Assembly (NCBI GenBank): GCA_902492935.1
Contig: CABUNJ010000004.1
Span: forward strand, 1 to 64,000
DNA: 64,000 bases
From: an uncultured Collinsella sp.
GTDB lineage: Bacteria > Actinomycetota > Coriobacteriia > Coriobacteriales > Coriobacteriaceae
Direction of reading: 5' to 3'
Shown: positions 16,735 to 26,232 of the stretch, in pieces
Numbering within the stretch: the first letter of the stretch is position 1
Layout: each line of letters begins with the position of its first letter
Position numbers and translations under genes: made by a program
Notes under the pieces: generated by a model
Database searches by the model: none
Told to the model about the DNA's origin: nothing
Seen by the model: only the letters and a program-made list of their open reading frames with translations

Positions 16735-17235
16735 ATGGATATCCAACTTAAGACGGGATGCTTTGATGACGCGGCGTTGGTGCGCCGCGTCGTTTTTATG
16801 GACGAGCAGGGCTACGAGAATGAGTTCGACGCTATCGACGAGGATCCGAACTGCATCCATGTGACGCTCTATGTAGACGGTGAGCTTGCCGGTTGCTCGC
16901 GCGTGTTTCCCGAAGAGCTTGAGCGCGCGGCTGACGCAGAGGCTCCGGTGTCGCCGGCGTGCGACTTGGACGAAGGCGTCGCGGCGGGGGAGACCTACAT
17001 TATGGGGCGCGTGGCCGTGCTGCCGAGCATGCGCCGTCGCGGTCTGGCGAGCAAGATTGTCGAGGCCAGTGATACGTGCGCGCGTGATGCCGGCGCCAAG
17101 CTCATTAAGCTGCATGCGCAGGAATACGTGCTGCCGCTCTATGCCAAGGCGGGCTACACGCAGATTGCCCCGGTGGACTATGAAGACGAGGGCCAGCCCC
17201 ATGCTTGGATGGCCAAGCGCGTAGATGGCAGATAG
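16735..17235 (+). CDS. GNAT family N-acetyltransferase
   Basis: 166-aa acetyl-CoA dependent acyltransferase resembling the ElaA/YjcF group. The acetyl-CoA binding motif A is GRVAVLPSMRRRGLASKIVE (about 90-109), followed by IKLHAQEYVLPLYAKAGY. ATG 16735 follows AAAGGG; the in-frame ATG at 16717 has no RBS. It begins 39 bp after cpsB but is functionally unrelated. The substrate cannot be read from sequence. Confidence 0.85.
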   Translation: MDIQLKTGCFDDAALVRRVVFMDEQGYENEFDAIDEDPNCIHVTLYVDGELAGCSRVFPEELERAADAEAPVSPACDLDEGVAAGETYIMGRVAVLPSMRRRGLASKIVEASDTCARDAGAKLIKLHAQEYVLPLYAKAGYTQIAPVDYEDEGQPHAWMAKRVDGR

Positions 17236-17382
17236 GGACGTTCCTTTCCTGCCGGCAGTCGGGGACACTCCTTGGCAATTGGCGCATCGGAGCGTTTGGA
17301 CATACAGTTTTTCGATTCCGTATGTATATATGCGCGCTAATGGGTTATAAAATCTAAGTCTGAACATAGCAGGTCTGCGATG

Positions 17383-17407
17383 CGGCTCGGGCAACCGGGC
17401 CGTTTTT
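17383..17407 (+). terminator. Hairpin with T-run in the htpG leader
   Basis: CGGCTCGG-GCAA-CCGGGCCG followed by TTTTT, 30 bp before htpG. It could terminate upstream transcription or attenuate htpG. Confidence 0.6.
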
Positions 17408-17437
17408 GCGGACGGGGGTAGCGCGAAAGGACTGCAC

Positions 17438-19462
17438 ATGCGTCAATTTAAGACCGAGAGCAAAAAATTGCTCGACCTCATGATCAACTCCATCTACACC
17501 AATAAGGAAATCTTCCTGCGCGAGCTTATCTCTAACGCGAGCGACGCCGTCGACAAGCTCAACTATAAGAGCCTGCAGGATCCGAGCGTTAAGCTCGACC
17601 AGGGTGATCTGGCCATCCGCGTCTCCTTTGATAAAGACGCCCGCACCATCACGATTTCGGATAACGGCATCGGCATGACCGCCGAGGAGCTCGAGCGCAA
17701 TCTGGGCACCATCGCCCATTCCGGCTCCGAGGAGTTTAAGACCGAGAACGCCGAGCAGCAGGGTTCGGATGTCGACATCATCGGCCAGTTTGGCGTGGGC
17801 TTCTACTCGGCTTTTATGGTCGCCAGCCACGTGAAGGTCGTGAGCCGCGCCTACGGCGAGGATGTCGCCCATGTGTGGGAATCCGACGGTCTTGAGGGCT
17901 ACACCATCGAGGACGGCGAGCGTGCCGAGCACGGTACCGATGTCATCCTGACGCTGCGCGAGAACGAGAAGCTCGATGCCGACGGCGAGGCCGAGACCTA
18001 CGATCGCTTCCTGACCGAGTGGGGCCTCAAGAGCCTAATTCAGCAGTACAGTAACTATGTGCGTTACCCGATCCAGATGATGGTGTCCAAGAGCCGCCAG
18101 AAGCCCAAGCCCGAGGATGCTGGCGATGACTACACGCCCGAGTACGAGGACTACCAGGAGCTCGAGACCGTCAACTCCATGACGCCGATCTGGAAAAAGC
18201 GCAGCTCCGATGTCGAGCAGAAGGACTACGACGAGTTCTACAAGTCCACGTTCCACGACTTTGACGATCCTGCGCGCACCATCAGCTTCCATGCCGAGGG
18301 CACGCTCGAGTATGACGCCCTGCTGTTTGTGCCGGGCCGCGCCCCGTTCGATCTGTACAGTAAGGACTACGAGAAGGGCCTGGCGCTCTACAGCTCCAAC
18401 GTCCTGATCATGGAGAAGTGCGACGACCTGCTGCCCGACTACTACAACTTTGTCCGCGGCGTCGTGGATTCCGCCGACGTGTCGCTCAACATCTCGCGTG
18501 AGACGCTGCAGCAGAACCGTCAGCTCAAGGCCATTGCCAAGCGCGTGGAAAAGAAGATTACCGCCGATCTTGAGGATATGCGCGACAACGACCGCGAGGC
18601 CTACGAGAAGTTCTTTGAGAACTTTGGCCGCGGCCTTAAGTACGGCATTTACTCGAGCTATGGCATGAAGGCCGATGAGCTCGCCGACCTGTTGCTGTTC
18701 TGGTCTGCCAAGGAACAGAAGATGATTACCCTGGCCGAGTATACCAAGGGCATGCCCGAGGATCAGAAGGCCATCTACTACGCCGCCGGTGACTCGCGTG
18801 AGCGCTTGGCCAAGATGCCCGTGGTAAAGGGCGTGCTCGACCGCGGTTATGACGTGCTGCTGCTGACGCAGGATGTGGATGAGTTCACGTTCCAGGCTAT
18901 GCGTGAGTACGTTGCCGCCGATATGCCCAAGATCTACGAGGACGATGCTGCCCGCGAGGCTGCCGAGAAGGCTGTGGCCGACGGCGCCGAGCCCGAGGTC
19001 GAGGATCGTCATCTGGAGCTCAAGAACGTCGCGACCGGTGATCTTGACCTAGCGACCGAGGACGAGAAGAAGGAGGCCGAGGACGCCACCAAGGAGAACG
19101 AGGACCTCTTTAGCGCTATGAAGGAGGCGCTCGGCGACAAGGTCGAGAAAGTCGCCGTCTCCGCGCGCCTGACCGATGCCCCCGCTTGTATCACCACCGA
19201 GGGCCCGCTTTCGCTTGAGATGGAGAAGGTGCTCCAGAAGGGACCCGAGGGCGCGCCCGACGGCATGCCCAAGAGCCAGCGCGTGCTCGAGCTCAACGCC
19301 AAGCACCCGGTCTTCGACAAGCTTGTCGCTGCCCAGAAGGCAGGCGACGCCGACAAGATCAAGCAGTACTCCGGCCTGCTCTATGACCAGGCCCTGCTGG
19401 TCGAGGGTATTCTGCCCGAGGACCCCGTGGCCTTCGCGGCAGCTGTTTGCGAGCTTATGTAA
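17438..19462 (+). CDS. htpG: Molecular chaperone HtpG (Hsp90)
   Basis: 674-aa ATP-dependent cytoplasmic chaperone. GHKL ATPase motifs: ELISNASDAVDKL (about 29-41), DNGIGM (about 74), GQFGVGFYSAFMV (about 116-128). The middle domain has the Hsp90 segment DSADVSLNISRETLQQN, and the C-terminal dimerisation region is present. It is ~40 residues longer than E. coli HtpG because of an acidic insertion (EDEKKEAEDATKENEDL). No CIRCE element is visible upstream. It is monocistronic. Confidence 0.96.
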   Translation: MRQFKTESKKLLDLMINSIYTNKEIFLRELISNASDAVDKLNYKSLQDPSVKLDQGDLAIRVSFDKDARTITISDNGIGMTAEELERNLGTIAHSGSEEFKTENAEQQGSDVDIIGQFGVGFYSAFMVASHVKVVSRAYGEDVAHVWESDGLEGYTIEDGERAEHGTDVILTLRENEKLDADGEAETYDRFLTEWGLKSLIQQYSNYVRYPIQMMVSKSRQKPKPEDAGDDYTPEYEDYQELETVNSMTPIWKKRSSDVEQKDYDEFYKSTFHDFDDPARTISFHAEGTLEYDALLFVPGRAPFDLYSKDYEKGLALYSSNVLIMEKCDDLLPDYYNFVRGVVDSADVSLNISRETLQQNRQLKAIAKRVEKKITADLEDMRDNDREAYEKFFENFGRGLKYGIYSSYGMKADELADLLLFWSAKEQKMITLAEYTKGMPEDQKAIYYAAGDSRERLAKMPVVKGVLDRGYDVLLLTQDVDEFTFQAMREYVAADMPKIYEDDAAREAAEKAVADGAEPEVEDRHLELKNVATGDLDLATEDEKKEAEDATKENEDLFSAMKEALGDKVEKVAVSARLTDAPACITTEGPLSLEMEKVLQKGPEGAPDGMPKSQRVLELNAKHPVFDKLVAAQKAGDADKIKQYSGLLYDQALLVEGILPEDPVAFAAAVCELM

Positions 19463-19465
19463 TTG

Positions 19466-19550
19466 GTTCCGCCGTTCTGCCGAACGGCGGACCGGCTGAC
19501 GCTGCCCTTCGTTCCGCCGTTCTAACGAACGGCGGACCAGCCGACGCTGC
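19466..19550 (+). repeat. Two 40-bp tandem hairpin repeats
   Basis: Copies at 19466-19505 and 19511-19550 each contain TTCCGCCGTTC / GAACGGCGGA around a 4-base loop (TGCC in one, TAAC in the other), then RGCYGACGCTGC. They differ at four positions. They lie directly after the htpG stop codon. Confidence 0.75.
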
Positions 19551-19650
19551 GCGGGCACCAGAGCGACAACTTGTCATTCAAAGAGGACGGCATGACCAGA
19601 AGGTCTATGCCGTCCTCTTTTCATGCCAATTTGTTCGCTCTGGCGCCCGC
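19551..19650 (+). terminator. 100-nt nested long hairpin behind htpG
   Basis: The outer arms GCGGGCACCAGAGCGACAA (19551-19569) and 19631-19650 are complementary except for one bulge and one mismatch. The inner arm AAAGAGGACGGCAT pairs with ATGCCGTCCTCTTT. The apex is GACC-AGAA-GGTC with a single bulged T. The same apex design recurs at 27558-27582. It may terminate htpG or protect its 3' end. Confidence 0.7.
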
Positions 19651-19693
19651 TCGCTGGCATTGCCAAAACATCGACGTTACCGTGGCCCTAAGT

Positions 19694-19774
19694 AGTCATT
19701 GGGGACGTTCTTGAATGACTAGTCGTTGGGGACGTTCTTGTTTGACTAGTCGTTTAAGAACGTCCCCAATGACT
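19694..19774. repeat. Three 27-bp units, third inverted
   Basis: Units at 19694-19720, 19721-19747 and 19748-19774 all start AGTC and end GACT. The first two carry TTGGGGACGTTCTTG; the third carries the reverse complement AAGAACGTCCCCAA. The junctions form GACTAGTC. Confidence 0.8.
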
Positions 19775-19976
19775 AGTTGGATTGCTAGTTTGTACGGGTT
19801 GTGGTTTTGGGAGCTGCGGGAATTTAAGATACTGTACATCTGTACGCTAACTCATCTTCGTAGTATATTGCTACCCGCAAAACTCAGCACCATTGTGCCG
19901 CGAGACACTAAAGCGTCTACGTACAATGGTTGTCGATAGTACGATTCGATTCAACGACAGGATGGATGGTCCAAGC

Positions 19977-22742
19977 GTGAGTCTCGGCAGCAAACTATCC
20001 AACGCAAAGGTCTCCTTTGCGATATTTAAGCGTGACATTAAGCGACTGCTTATGAATCCCGTCGCCCTGGTGGTTACCCTGGGCGTGTGCGTCATTCCCT
20101 CGCTGTATGCCTGGTACAACATCGTTGCCAACTGGGATCCGTACGGAAATACCCAGGGCATTAAAATCGCCATTGCCAACAACGATCAGGGCACCCAGAA
20201 CGACCTAGTGGGCGAGCTTAACGCAGGCGATAAGGTGGTCGACCGGCTCAATGAGAACAACCAGCTTGGCTGGACCTTCGTCGATTCGGCGGCAGATGCC
20301 AAGGAGGGCGTCGAGAGCGGTGAGTACTATGCTGCCATCGTGATTCCCAAGAACTTCTCCGACAATCTCGTCTCGATGCTCGACGGCAATTACCATCAGC
20401 CGAAGCTCACCTATTACGTCAACGAGAAAAAGAGCGCCATTGCGCCCAAGGTCACCGATACCGGTGCCAACACCATCGAGGAGCAGATCAACTCGGAGTT
20501 TGTTTCCACGGTGGGCGAGACCGTCGCTGGCATTGCCAAAGATGCTGGCATCGACCTTAAAGACAAGGCAACCCAGACCCAGGATTCGCTGGCGGGCTCG
20601 GTGTCCGAGGCGTCTGATACCCTGGGCGAAGTACGTGATTCCATCGGCGACATGAACACCGCCATCGACAAGACAAGCAGCTCGATTGCTTCGGCCGATG
20701 CTGCGTTGGCGGGTCTGCAGGGTCAGGCGCCGTCGCTGACGCAGGCGATCTCCCAGGGCAACGACCTGCTGGGCGAGGCTCGCGCCACGGCGGGTAACTC
20801 TGTCGCCTCGCTCTCCAAGGCGCTCTCGGAAGGCAGCCTTGCGCTCACCAAGACGTCAGCCTCCGCGAACGCTGCGATTGGCAAGCTGACGGGCACGATC
20901 ACATCTACGACCACCCGCATCGACAACTCGCTCGAATCCCTTCAGGCGACGATTGACCACAACAGCGCTGTCATCGAGCGCCTGCAGATTCTCGCTAACG
21001 ATACGTCGACGGGATCGGCGGACGCCGACGCGCTCATCGCATCGACCATCAATTCGCTTCGCGAGCAAAACCAGAAGCTGCAGAGCATCAAAGACGGCCT
21101 TTCTGCACAGTCGAGCGCCATGGCAAACGACGCTACGGCAATCTCAAGCGCGAGCAACGCACTCAACGCGGCAATTCAGACCGGTACGGCTAACCTCGGT
21201 CAGGCTCAGACCGATCTGGGGCAGAACGCACTACCGAAGGCTTCGAGCGCGCTTGACTCTTTTGCCGCCGTTTCGGGCGATTTGACCGGCATTGTGTCGG
21301 GTATGACCCCCACGATAGCGAGCGCGCGCGGCACGCTGGCGCAGCTCGACGCCACGCTCAAGCAGGCAAAGACCACGCTGTCTCAAACCGACGCCTCCCT
21401 TGCCAAGGTCCAGGACAAGCTCGCCACCGCCGCCAACGACATCGCGGCGCTGCAGACCTCCGAGTCCATGGGCGAGCTGGCCGACCTGATGGGCGTCGAC
21501 GTCGATGACGTTGCTGACTTCATGGCATCTCCGGTCGAGCTGACCTCCAAGTCGATCTATCCGGTTAAGAGCTTCGGCTCGGGCATCGCGCCCTTCTACA
21601 CCAATCTGGCGCTGTGGGTAGGCGGCTATGTGCTCATCGCTATCTACAAACTCGAGGTCGACCGCGAGGGCATCGGTAGCTTTACGGCGCGTCAGGGCTA
21701 CTTTGGCCGCTGGTTGCTCCTGGTGATCCTGGGCGCGTTGCAGGCCATTATCGTTACGGTGGGAGATCTGGTCATTGGCGTACAGTGCGTCAGTCCGCTC
21801 CTATTTGTGCTGGGCGGCATCGCCATCTCATTTACGTACGTCAACATCATTTACGCGTTGTCCACTACGTTTAAGCATATCGGCAAGGCAATCGGCGTCA
21901 TTCTTGTCATCGTGCAGATCCCGGGTTCGTCGGGCATGTACCCCATCGAGATGATGCCCGGCTTCTTCCAGTGGCTGCACCCGCTGCTGCCCTTTACCTA
22001 TGGCATCAATCTGCTGCGTGAGACGGTCGGCGGCATGTATTCGTTCAACTACCTGTTTAACCTGTGCATTCTGGGCGTGTTCTTGATCGTGGCGCTCTTT
22101 ATCGGCCTGCAGCTGCGTCCGCTGCTGCTCAACCTCAATCTGCTCTTTGATAAACAGCTTTCCACGACTGGTATGATGATTTGCGAGTCCAACGACCTGC
22201 CGCGCCAGCGCTACTCGCTGCGCACGGCCATGCGTGTCATGCTCGATTCCGATTCGTACCGTCGCGAACTGCTCGATCATGCGGTCGCCTTTGAACATCG
22301 CTACCCGTACTACATCAAGGGCGGTTTTGCCGCCGTGGTGGGCGTTCAGGTCCTGCTCTTTGTCCTGTCGACGGTTCTCGATATCGACAATAACGGCAAG
22401 ATCATCCTGCTGGTCATTTGGATCATCTCGGTTATTGCCATCTGCGGCTGGCTTATCAATATCGAATATATCCGCGCGAGCCTCAATACCCAGATGCGCA
22501 TCTCGGCGCTTTCGGATGAGGACCTGCGTCGCGAGATGCGCGAGCACACGGCCGCCATTCCTGCCGCCCGCCACATGTTTGGCCTCAACGCCAGCGAGCG
22601 TGGTGCCAAGGGCGGCGATCAGTCCACGGGCCGCTTGCCGCATATAGGCTCGCACCATAAATCTCAGGGCAGCGACAGCACAGCCACAAATGATGGAGAT
22701 ACCACCGCGCTTGGCAAGCACTCCAAAGGAGGTGAGGCATAA
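19977..22742 (+). CDS. YhgE/Pip family membrane protein, first copy
   Basis: About 921 aa. N-terminal span (PVALVVTLGVCVIPSLYAWY), then the YhgE/Pip signature (NWDPYGNTQGIKIAIANNDQ). A long extracytoplasmic Ala/Ser/Asp-rich coiled coil follows (about 190-520), then an ABC-2-like C-terminal block of six or more spans, including a final pair that the second copy lacks. Relatives include the lactococcal phage infection protein and YhgE; their molecular role is unsettled. The start is uncertain: GTG 19977 is preferred, with GGATGG upstream; ATG 19962 or 19926 are possible. The stop abuts the next gene's ATG. Confidence 0.88.
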   Translation: MSLGSKLSNAKVSFAIFKRDIKRLLMNPVALVVTLGVCVIPSLYAWYNIVANWDPYGNTQGIKIAIANNDQGTQNDLVGELNAGDKVVDRLNENNQLGWTFVDSAADAKEGVESGEYYAAIVIPKNFSDNLVSMLDGNYHQPKLTYYVNEKKSAIAPKVTDTGANTIEEQINSEFVSTVGETVAGIAKDAGIDLKDKATQTQDSLAGSVSEASDTLGEVRDSIGDMNTAIDKTSSSIASADAALAGLQGQAPSLTQAISQGNDLLGEARATAGNSVASLSKALSEGSLALTKTSASANAAIGKLTGTITSTTTRIDNSLESLQATIDHNSAVIERLQILANDTSTGSADADALIASTINSLREQNQKLQSIKDGLSAQSSAMANDATAISSASNALNAAIQTGTANLGQAQTDLGQNALPKASSALDSFAAVSGDLTGIVSGMTPTIASARGTLAQLDATLKQAKTTLSQTDASLAKVQDKLATAANDIAALQTSESMGELADLMGVDVDDVADFMASPVELTSKSIYPVKSFGSGIAPFYTNLALWVGGYVLIAIYKLEVDREGIGSFTARQGYFGRWLLLVILGALQAIIVTVGDLVIGVQCVSPLLFVLGGIAISFTYVNIIYALSTTFKHIGKAIGVILVIVQIPGSSGMYPIEMMPGFFQWLHPLLPFTYGINLLRETVGGMYSFNYLFNLCILGVFLIVALFIGLQLRPLLLNLNLLFDKQLSTTGMMICESNDLPRQRYSLRTAMRVMLDSDSYRRELLDHAVAFEHRYPYYIKGGFAAVVGVQVLLFVLSTVLDIDNNGKIILLVIWIISVIAICGWLINIEYIRASLNTQMRISALSDEDLRREMREHTAAIPAARHMFGLNASERGAKGGDQSTGRLPHIGSHHKSQGSDSTATNDGDTTALGKHSKGGEA

Positions 22743-24932
22743 ATGAAGAACATCCTGCATCTGTTTAAGCGCGATGTCCAAAACGTGTCTCGCTCCGTGA
22801 TCGGCTTGATTGTCGTGATGGGCCTCATTATCGTGCCGTGTCTGTACGCATGGTTTAACATCGCCGGCAGCTGGGATCCGTACGGCAACACCGGCAATCT
22901 TAAGATCGCCGTGGTCAACACCGATGAGGGTTACGAGAGCGATCTGATCCCTGTCGAGGTCAACGTGGGCGAAAACGTGACCGCCACCCTACGCGGCAAC
23001 GAGAGCTTCGATTGGGTTGTGCTTAACGATCGCGAAAAGGCTATCGAGGGCGTTAAGTCGGGCGCGTACTATGCTGCCGTCGTTATCCCCAAAACGTTTA
23101 GCGCCGACATGATGACGCTTTTCTCGACCGACGTGAAACACGCCGATATCGAGTTTTACGAGAACCAGAAGGCCAACGCCATCGCGCAGATCGTGACCGA
23201 GAAGGGTTCGAGCGCCGTTCAGAACCAGGTTAACGAATCTTTTACCAAGACCATTACGAGCATCGGTCTTAAGACGGTGTCCAGCCTGCTCGATTACATG
23301 AGCACCGACCAAGTCAGCAACTTTATCGCCAACCTGTCCTCTACGCTGGGCGATTCGGTCGAGGGCCTGCAGGACGTTCAGGCGAGCGCGACGTCGCTCG
23401 CGGGCATTTTGAGCTCTACGTCCGATTCGTTGACGTCGGCGAGCGGCATGCTCAAGCAGACGGGCACCGTTGATGAGTCGACGAAGCAGCTGATGGAGCA
23501 TGCCAAGAGCGGCATCAATGATTCCAAGGAAGCGCTCAAGGCCGCCAGCGATGCCGTTGACGCGGCGATTGACGGAAGCGCGGGTTCGTTCGACAATGTG
23601 TCTGCCGAGCTTGCGAAGGCATTCGATGCCGCGAATCAGCATGTTGACCTTACAGTGTCTCAGCTCAACGAAGCCGCAGCGGCGCTCAATACGCGTGCTG
23701 ACGATATCGATGCGATGGCCGATCGGCTCCGCAACCTTGCCGACCAGGTGAGTGATGGCAAGCTCAAAGACGGCCTCAAGTCCGCTGCGACGTCGCTGGG
23801 CAGAATTGCCGTGGAGTACCGCAACAATGCGAAGGACCTGACGGCGACCGCAAAGTCCCTTTCTGACAGTATGGCAGAGGTCAACAGCATGCGTGCTGAG
23901 GTCGACCAGGCCATCGCCGATGCCAAGGCGGGCATTTCGGGAGCCAAGTCCGACTACGATTCCACGTTCTCGGTTAAGGCCAAGGAGCTCAAGAAGACGG
24001 TTTCGGGCATCCTGGACTCGCTGGATGGCATCTCGGGCGATCTGGATAGCGCCGTAGACGGTCTGACCGACGCATCCGGTTCGCTGGCAAAGGGCCTCTC
24101 CAAGGCTGCAAAGCTGGTCAACAAGGCTTCTGATCAGCTGGGCGAGGCGTCGGACAAGATCAGCGCGTTTAAGGACGAACTCGACGGTGCCTTGATGTCG
24201 GATGACCTTGCGACGATCAAGACGATGATCGGCAACGATCCCGAGGGTTTGGCCGTGTCGCTTTCCGGCCCCGTCGCGCTCGACCGCAAGCCGGTCTATC
24301 CGATCCGCAACTACGGTTCGGCCATGGCGCCGTTCTACACGATTCTGTCGCTCTGGGTCGGCTCGATCGTACTGGCGGCCATGATGAAGGTCTCGGTTGA
24401 CGATGAGCTTATCAACGAGCTCATCCCCGTGCGCCTGCACGAGATCTATCTGGGTCGTTACCTGTTCTTTGGCGGTTTGGCTCTGCTGCAGGCAACGCTC
24501 GTGTGCGCGGGCGACATTCTGTTCTTTGGCATTCAGTGCGACAACCCGCTGCAGTTTGTGCTAGCGGGCTGGGTCGCGAGTCTCGTGTTCTCCAATATCG
24601 TCTACACGCTTACGGTTTCGTTTGGCGATATCGGCAAGGCGCTCGCAGTCGTGCTGTTGGTCATGCAGGTCGGCGGTTCGGGCGGCACGTTCCCCATCGA
24701 GATGACCGGCCCCGTGTTCCAGGCGATCTATCCGTTCCTGCCGTTTACTCACGGCATCAACGCCATGCATGCCGCCATGGCTGGCGCCTACCATATGGAG
24801 TACTGGGTTGAGCTGGGCATTCTGGCGAGCTATCTGATTCCGTCGCTAGCCTTGGGCGTCGTCTTCCGCCGTCCGGTCATCAAAGCCAACGACTGGATTA
24901 TCGAAAAGCTTGAAAGCACGAAACTTATTTAG
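22743..24932 (+). CDS. YhgE/Pip family membrane protein, second copy
   Basis: 729 aa, ATG right after the first copy's stop, with AAGGAGGTGAGG as RBS: a clear two-gene operon. Same plan: N-terminal span (VIGLIVVMGLIIVPCLYAWF), SWDPYGNTGNLKIAVVNTDE, a coiled coil (about 190-500), then six spans (YTILSLWVGSIVLAAMM onward). The two proteins probably form a heteromer. A role in export or cell-surface assembly is plausible but unproven. Confidence 0.9.
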   Translation: MKNILHLFKRDVQNVSRSVIGLIVVMGLIIVPCLYAWFNIAGSWDPYGNTGNLKIAVVNTDEGYESDLIPVEVNVGENVTATLRGNESFDWVVLNDREKAIEGVKSGAYYAAVVIPKTFSADMMTLFSTDVKHADIEFYENQKANAIAQIVTEKGSSAVQNQVNESFTKTITSIGLKTVSSLLDYMSTDQVSNFIANLSSTLGDSVEGLQDVQASATSLAGILSSTSDSLTSASGMLKQTGTVDESTKQLMEHAKSGINDSKEALKAASDAVDAAIDGSAGSFDNVSAELAKAFDAANQHVDLTVSQLNEAAAALNTRADDIDAMADRLRNLADQVSDGKLKDGLKSAATSLGRIAVEYRNNAKDLTATAKSLSDSMAEVNSMRAEVDQAIADAKAGISGAKSDYDSTFSVKAKELKKTVSGILDSLDGISGDLDSAVDGLTDASGSLAKGLSKAAKLVNKASDQLGEASDKISAFKDELDGALMSDDLATIKTMIGNDPEGLAVSLSGPVALDRKPVYPIRNYGSAMAPFYTILSLWVGSIVLAAMMKVSVDDELINELIPVRLHEIYLGRYLFFGGLALLQATLVCAGDILFFGIQCDNPLQFVLAGWVASLVFSNIVYTLTVSFGDIGKALAVVLLVMQVGGSGGTFPIEMTGPVFQAIYPFLPFTHGINAMHAAMAGAYHMEYWVELGILASYLIPSLALGVVFRRPVIKANDWIIEKLESTKLI

Positions 24933-25026
24933 TGCAACAGCGTGACATCGACGAAACATCGAGGTTTACTCTGTCGACGCTTTAGTGGGCTGGATTGCGT
25001 GGGCTGCTTGGTTGTTGCTACAGTAG

Positions 25027-25062
25027 CGGGGCGTGCCGGGGGTCCGGTGCGCCCCGTTTTTA
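25027..25062 (+). terminator. Terminator of the YhgE/Pip operon
   Basis: CGGGGCGTGCC and GGTGCGCCCCG form a stem followed by TTTTTATTT. Confidence 0.75.
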
Positions 25063-25132
25063 TTTGACCATGAGGCGGCACGCAGCCATACGCGTGCGGA
25101 CACCACGCCCAGATTGAGTGTGAGGATGTTCC

Positions 25133-26116
25133 ATGGCCCAATACGCTGCCAACGAAATCGAAAACATGCCCGATAGCCCTGTGGCCCGTGAGGATTTAGG
25201 CGCGGGCGGTATTCCCAGGGGCGCCGGCGCACGCTCCCCGCTGTTCTGGAAAGTTTTGCTACTTTCGGTGGCGGTCATCTGGGGCTACTCCTTTACCACT
25301 ATGAAGGACGCACTCGGCACCATTCCGGTGTTCGAGCTGCTCTATGTACGCTTTCTGCCTGCAGCGTTGGTCATGTTTGCCGTCTTCCACAAGCGCATCA
25401 CTGCACATTTCAACGCTCGCAATCTGATCGTTGGCCTGAGTATGGGCGTGCTCATGTGGGCGGCCTATGCGTTGCAGACGGTCGGTCTGGCATATACTAC
25501 GGCGGGCAAGAATGCTTTTTTGACGGGCACGTATTGCATCCTCGTGCCGTTCGCGAGCTATTTTCTGAGCGGAGAAAAACTCACCCGCTATAACCTGGGC
25601 GCGGCACTGCTGTGCTTGGCGGGCATTGGCTTGGTGGCGCTCGATAGCGTCGAGTTCAACATCGGTGACGTCATTACGCTGGCAGGCGCGGTCTTCTTCG
25701 CCATCCAGATGGCGGTGACCGCCAAGTACGGTCGCAAAATGGACATCAACGTTATCACGTTTTGGATGTTTGTGGGCAACGGCGTGCTGAGCCTGGTCTC
25801 GTCGCTGCTATTCGAGACCCAGGCGCCTCTGTCCGTGTGGACGCCGAACTTTATCGGTGTGATGGCGTTTCTCTCGGTGGGCTGCACATGCGTGGCTCTG
25901 CTCATCCAAAACGTCGGCCTGGCGCATGTCCCGGCTTCGACGGGCTCGCTGCTCCTTTCGATGGAGTCGCCTTCGGGCGTGTTGTTTTCGGTGCTGCTGA
26001 TGGGGGAGGCGCTCACCTCGCGCCTGCTCGCCGGCTTCGTGCTTATCTTCCTGTCGATTATCTTGAGTGAGACTCACTTCGATTTTTTGCGCAAAAAGCC
26101 GCGCCCGCAATTGTAA
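25133..26116 (+). CDS. EamA/DMT family transporter
   Basis: 327-aa inner-membrane permease of the drug/metabolite transporter superfamily. It has ten hydrophobic segments in two EamA repeats (about 40-165 and 180-315). Typical motifs are SVAVIWGYSFTTMKDAL at the first span and YTTAGKNAFLTGTYCILVPF in the fourth. A polar ~35-residue N-terminus precedes the first span. ATG 25133 has only a weak RBS; ATG 25160 is an alternative. The substrate is unknown. It is monocistronic between two terminators. Confidence 0.88.
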   Translation: MAQYAANEIENMPDSPVAREDLGAGGIPRGAGARSPLFWKVLLLSVAVIWGYSFTTMKDALGTIPVFELLYVRFLPAALVMFAVFHKRITAHFNARNLIVGLSMGVLMWAAYALQTVGLAYTTAGKNAFLTGTYCILVPFASYFLSGEKLTRYNLGAALLCLAGIGLVALDSVEFNIGDVITLAGAVFFAIQMAVTAKYGRKMDINVITFWMFVGNGVLSLVSSLLFETQAPLSVWTPNFIGVMAFLSVGCTCVALLIQNVGLAHVPASTGSLLLSMESPSGVLFSVLLMGEALTSRLLAGFVLIFLSIILSETHFDFLRKKPRPQL

Positions 26117-26128
26117 ACAACTTGTTGC

Positions 26129-26154
26129 GCCGCCCTCCCGGGGCGGCATTTTTT
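26129..26154 (+). terminator. Terminator of the EamA gene
   Basis: GCCGCCC-TCCCG-GGGCGGC followed by ATTTTTT. Confidence 0.85.
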
Positions 26155-26232
26155 ATGCGTCGCCCTTAAAGTTGTACCTTGCACTTTATGCTATCAAAGT
26201 GCTTGCTGCAAAAACGTTACTGGAGGGCATCT

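Noticed and set aside
19893..19976. Longer N-terminus for the first YhgE/Pip protein
   Set aside because: The extra residues are polar, absent from the second copy's plan, and the upstream starts have no good ribosome site.
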